DNA of 64,000 nucleotides from positions 34,937,077 through 35,001,076 of the forward strand of contig NC_060233.1 in NCBI RefSeq assembly GCF_021155775.2, read 5' to 3'. Positions 62,446-64,000 of this stretch are shown in pieces. The notes under the pieces were generated by a model. The model saw nothing but the letters and a program-made list of their open reading frames with translations. It had not been told where the DNA came from and did no database searches. This DNA is from Neodiprion pinetum. Lineage: Eukaryota; Arthropoda; Insecta; Hymenoptera; Diprionidae. Both the position numbers and the translations under genes were made by a program. How positions within the stretch are numbered: position 1 is the first letter of the stretch; each line of letters opens with the position of its first letter.

Positions 62446-62711
62446 GGATTATTCAGAGGTTCTGGAACAACTCGAACCGATTCCCATTATCCGGGCAAAT
62501 GAGATACCTACAGCCAAACAAACCTTGACTCCACTTACCTGTAATTTACGGACGCCTTGTGTGAACACGTTTGTTAAATATGTGTGGTATACAGAGACGC
62601 GCCGTGATCCCACCTCACCGTTGCGTTTTATTGGTGTATCGTTGTTGACCATTGCCGATTGTTTACTCTTTCCAAGTCATTTGCTTCCTGGAGGCCCCAG
62701 AGCAAATCGCG
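62446..62711 (+). CDS. candidate internal coding exon, family unknown
   Basis: Two usable acceptors (TTCTTCCCCCCAAG at 62445, GGATTATTCAG at 62456) precede a stop-free frame (VLEQLEPIPIIRANEIPTAK...) ending at AATCGCG|GTAAGA (62712). With the second acceptor the exon is phase-compatible with the donor at 57441. No domain is recognised. Confidence 0.2.
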
Positions 62712-64000
62712 GTAAGATGGACGGGTAGAAATCGTGCACACGGAAAGCCAACGCTTGATCATCGATAACCGCGATCTGCAGCATCCGAAGATGATACGGC
62801 TTACGTAGATTAAGCGTCGATTCGTATCCATGCCGAGGTGAATGGTAAATGAGATAGAAAATGAGACAGAGTTTGATGTAGGTGGTTTAATTTTCGAGTT
62901 GTAGTCATGCCTCGGGACCTTTGACCAGTTAACTAGTTCCGCGACTCCTTTCGGTCTGATCTCATCGCAGCAAGAGCCACGGGTCATTCTTCAGGTTCAT
63001 CTCTCGTGGCCGGACATTAGCCAGCCTAGATATCTGTGTTCTCATAAATCACGGCTGGTTAAGTCGACGGAGATATTGTAATTATACCCCTTGACTTAGA
63101 GAAACAACACCGTCGCTACGAAGTATAGAGCACTATTCCCTCTTCGCTCGTCTTTTCCAGTTCGAATCTTTTTTCTTCTACCTTTCGTTGATGTCTCAGG
63201 TGAGAATATGGGCGAAGAAGCTCCCATGTACCCTTAATATCCCTCCCCCCTTACGTGTGTTACGCGATATTATAAAATACTATTACACTCACGCATGGGT
63301 ATGCGTAACGGACTACGAGAATTAAATCGTAGGTAGGTACCCACTACCTGAACGTTACGCTCCATCTATCTGAGACCCTAATGACTTAATTCCCACGGAT
63401 CCGTGAATTATATGAGCTCAGGTTCACTCCGGGGCTTGTCGGACTTAGGAGTTGAGGTGAGTTTATATTTATTAAGAACTTTCGGTCATTTATTTTTTTA
63501 TACCCGCAGTGATTCTTTGCCTGTCGAAGCCGTGAGGCTATCGTGAGGCTGTATCTTAATGAGTAATTGGGCGATTCTACAAGAGACAGTTACTCGCTAT
63601 TTGCGTTTTCAGCTCACCGATTCGCGTTGAACGAACGGTGACCGAAAAGAGTATAAATTATACCTTCGTGGATAGTTACATAAAGATCTTCCCGTTGGAA
63701 GATTACCGATAAAATATGTCTGAAGATACGCATCTTGAAAAAGCTGAGATTTTCTGAATAGCCGTGACTTTTTAAATGATTTTTGCTCAACGCAGGTTTG
63801 GGATGAAAGCTCACTTGCTTTAGAAGTACGGTTAAGTGGAAGTTGGATTCTGTAAAACGTTGTCTTTCACGGAAAGAGCCAGTCGACTTACCGCAATTGT
63901 GACAAATCCATGAAATGAGCGCTACCTATACCACTGGAAAGAGACCAGGAAGGCGGAGAGCTTCTTGCAGAATTAGAAGGTGATCGTGAATGTTTTTCAA
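62712..64000. other. right edge, no gene recognised
   Basis: Mixed-composition DNA with short opposed open frames only. A gene entering from the right cannot be excluded. Confidence 0.5.

Overview
ORGANISM. This is arthropod nuclear DNA, most likely from an insect and plausibly a hymenopteran. Five intron-split genes encode conserved animal proteins. The introns are mostly short GT-AG introns, the intergenic DNA is AT-rich, and TCAGT-type initiators and TATA boxes are visible. The species cannot be fixed from the sequence alone. No rRNA gene, intact tRNA gene, CRISPR array or intact transposase gene was recognised. LEFT HALF (1-34 kb), gene-dense with strictly alternating strands: SCHIP1 (+, 866-3590), ROCK/Rho kinase (-, 19239-9660), a BTB-BACK-PHR protein (+, 21783-24083), POMT1 protein O-mannosyltransferase (-, 30149-26590) and WRNIP1 AAA+ ATPase (+, 31509-33987). 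This gives two convergent pairs (SCHIP1/ROCK, BTB/POMT1) and two head-to-head pairs (ROCK/BTB, POMT1/WRNIP1), each with an upstream gap of 1.4-2.5 kb. I rebuilt all exon boundaries by hand. Every splice phase closes, and the predicted lengths are 329, 1371, 549, 787 and 575 residues, close to what these families show. POMT1 needs one GC-AG intron. The last ROCK coding exon lies 3 kb beyond the rest of the gene. RIGHT HALF (34-64 kb) has no gene I can name. It is richer in CpG and carries microsatellites, a diverged tandem duplication beside candidate first-exon donors (34.5-35.5 kb), at least three short inverted-repeat elements that look like MITEs (37.85, 46.44 and 49.57 kb), a G-quadruplex-type run and an orphan open frame of about 250 codons. 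Several stretches with good splice acceptor-donor pairs, all on the plus strand (45.3-46.1, 53.2-53.4, 55.4-55.5, 57.1-57.4 and 62.4-62.7 kb), suggest 5' exons or a non-coding transcript of a plus-strand gene whose body may lie beyond the right edge. That is an inference. FUNCTION. The named genes are housekeeping or signalling genes: cortical and cytoskeletal control (ROCK; SCHIP1 as a merlin partner), ubiquitin-ligase adaptor (BTB protein), O-mannosylation in the ER (POMT1) and replication-fork protection (WRNIP1). Nothing suggests they act as one pathway.
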